Of a stretch of 64,000 bases of DNA, positions 62,941-64,000 are shown in pieces. A program made the position numbers and the translations under genes. The DNA is from Fodinicola acaciae (GTDB lineage Bacteria > Actinomycetota > Actinomycetes > Mycobacteriales > HKI-0501): NCBI RefSeq assembly GCF_010993745.1, contig NZ_WOTN01000003.1:1488001-1552000 (forward strand), given 5' to 3'. The stretch's first letter is position 1. Every line of letters starts with the position of its first letter. The notes under the pieces are model-generated. The model had not been told where the DNA came from. It searched no databases and worked only from the letters and a program-made list of their open reading frames with translations.

Positions 62941-63504
62941 TCAGCGCGGTGGCCAGTTACGCAGGAGTGTGTCCAGCGCGTCCAGCGTGCGTGACCAGGA
63001 AGCGTCCGCGGCGCGCGGAGTCTGCGCGAACCCGCCGGCCTGCTCGAGGCTCGCATAGCCGTGGAAGGTGCTGCCGAGCAGTCGTACGGCGTCGGTCTCG
63101 TCCGGCTCGGCGAGCCGATAGCCGCGCAGGATCGCGCGCGTGAGCTCGGAGTGCCGGGTCGCCGGACCGGCCACGGTCGGGCCGAGCTCCAGCAGTATGG
63201 ACGCGTAGCGGCCGGGATGCGCCTTCGCATAGTCGCGATAGGCGTTGGCGAAGGCGACCAGGGCCTCCTTTCCCGAGCGGCCGGCCAACGCGGCCGCGGC
63301 GTTGTCGGCGAGCTCGGTCAGCGCCAGCGCCGCCACGCGCGTACGCAGCTCTTGCAGGCTGCGTACGTGCGAGTAGAGGCTCGCGTCCTTGACGCCGAAG
63401 CCGCGCGCGAGCGCCGAGACCGTGACGTTGTCGAAGCCGATCTCGTCGGCCAGCTCCGCCGCCGCTTGGGTGAGACGTTCGGCGGTCACTCCAGCGCGCG
63501 GCAT
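62941..63504 (-). CDS. TetR-family transcriptional regulator (WHG-type C-terminal domain)
   Basis: ATG 63504 has AGGAGAG upstream; 187 residues. The HTH is GVTAERLTQAAAELADEIGF with VTVSALARGFGVKDASLYSH and VRSLQELR. The C-terminal domain (ALVAFANAYRDYAKAHPGRY, GSTFHGYASLEQAGGF) belongs to the TetR_C/WHG group. It is divergent to the FBP-domain gene with 61 bp between starts, a common pair in actinobacteria, so it probably represses that gene and itself. Confidence 0.88.
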   Translation of the reverse strand: MPRAGVTAERLTQAAAELADEIGFDNVTVSALARGFGVKDASLYSHVRSLQELRTRVAALALTELADNAAAALAGRSGKEALVAFANAYRDYAKAHPGRYASILLELGPTVAGPATRHSELTRAILRGYRLAEPDETDAVRLLGSTFHGYASLEQAGGFAQTPRAADASWSRTLDALDTLLRNWPPR

Positions 63505-63565
63505 CCACTCTCCTAGCAGGTTTAACCATTTGCCTAATGTCTCTAGGCTACCTAACGTCGATGGC
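63505..63565. promoter_or_regulatory. Divergent TetR/FBP promoter with imperfect palindrome
   Basis: The 61-bp gap is AT-rich for this genome and contains CCTAATGTCTCTAGG, an imperfect palindrome that may be the TetR operator. Confidence 0.45.
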
Positions 63566-64000
63566 ATGAGACCAGTGACCGAACGCGAGATCCGCGACTC
63601 GTTCGTCAACTGCACGAAAGGCGAGGCGAAGCGACTGGCGGTCCCCAAGGACCTCGACGCGCGGCCGTGGGACGACCTGGACTTCCTCGGCTGGCGCGAC
63701 CCCGGCGCGCCGGACCGTGCCTATCTGGTGATGGAGTCCGGCGACGGGTACGTCGGCGTCGCGCTGCGCAAGGCGGCCGCACCGGCCGGCCAGCGGCGGC
63801 GCAACATGTGCTCGCTGTGCCTGACCACGCACGGCGGCGACGGGGTTTCCCTGATGACGGCTCGAAAAGCCGGTCGCGGCGGCGCGCAGGGCAACTCGGT
63901 CGGCACGTACATCTGCACCGACCTGGCCTGTTCGCTCTATCTGCGCGGCAAGAAACCGGTGGGTCTCGGCGGCCGGCCACCGGAATCGCTCACGGTCGCC
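63566..64000 (+). CDS. FBP domain (EF-G-binding, treble-clef zinc finger) protein, 3' end cut
   Basis: ATG 63566; 145 residues are visible before the window ends. The N-terminus has REIRDSFVNCTKGEAKRLAV and DLDFLGWRDPGAP. The C-terminal FBP zinc finger is NMCSLCLTTH, then GVSLMTARKAGRGGAQGNSV, GTYICTDLACSLYLRG, with the four Cys in place. Members bind elongation factor G and are linked to fusidic acid resistance in Firmicutes; the role in actinobacteria is less clear. The TetR gene is divergent. Confidence 0.85.
   Translation, partial: MRPVTEREIRDSFVNCTKGEAKRLAVPKDLDARPWDDLDFLGWRDPGAPDRAYLVMESGDGYVGVALRKAAAPAGQRRRNMCSLCLTTHGGDGVSLMTARKAGRGGAQGNSVGTYICTDLACSLYLRGKKPVGLGGRPPESLTVA

Overview
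The window is chromosomal DNA of a high-GC Gram-positive bacterium (Actinomycetota). The evidence is the codon bias, the many GTG starts, the glpR/sepX - rimJ - glp(moeA) - galU - 5-FTHF cyclo-ligase - mscL gene neighbourhood known from mycobacteria and Streptomyces, the CtpE-type P-ATPase and the actinobacterial DUF2637 and Replic_Relax genes. I cannot name the genus.

Positions 1 to about 21,933 are the right-hand part of an integrative, probably conjugative, element. Its left end lies outside the window. The right end sits in the 3' end of a tRNA-Ala(CGC) gene (21,933-22,009, minus strand). The transfer and maintenance part (13,438-22,030) is a run of very small, start/stop-overlapping genes, a DUF2637 membrane protein, a VirD4/TraG-like coupling ATPase, a Replic_Relax-type protein and a large serine integrase reading into the tRNA. 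The cargo part (1-13,350) carries a tandem paralog family, a tightly packed operon for a radical SAM/SPASM enzyme, a dTMP-kinase-like enzyme and an endonuclease/exonuclease/phosphatase protein, then a convergent CYTH-domain phosphatase or cyclase, a TIGR04141/DUF6119-like protein, an XRE-type regulator, a DUF3846-like protein and a low-GC convergent pair that includes a STAND NTPase. The radical SAM/kinase/EEP/CYTH group, with two coupled mini-ORFs in front of it, is my best candidate for an undescribed system.

From 22,042 to about 40,000 the chromosome continues with a regulator broken by several frameshifts beside an intact alcohol dehydrogenase, a copper cluster (Pro-rich membrane protein, CopD, two cupredoxins), a frameshifted IS1380-type transposase, a 116-bp MITE-like element, a Tat-exported beta-propeller protein, a 1,278-residue trypsin-STAND-repeat protein and two membrane Ser/Thr kinases.

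From 39,318 to 50,803 lies the conserved Glp/GlpR (division), RimJ, GalU, 5-FCL, FmdB, SAF and MscL neighbourhood. It is interrupted by an oligopeptide-type ABC ATPase and by two copies of a ~380-bp nested palindromic repeat. A GGDEF receptor with a degenerate active site is also here.

From 50,805 to 64,000 are a penicillin-acylase-family enzyme, a DUF4430/terpenoid-cyclase-repeat protein with an LPETG sorting signal and a cobalamin-riboswitch-like leader, a CtpE-like P-ATPase, a lipoprotein plus CopD-CtaG fusion, tRNA-Arg(CCT), a truncated nucleotide kinase, a VOC protein, a divergent LysR/EamA pair and a divergent TetR/FBP pair, the last cut by the window edge.
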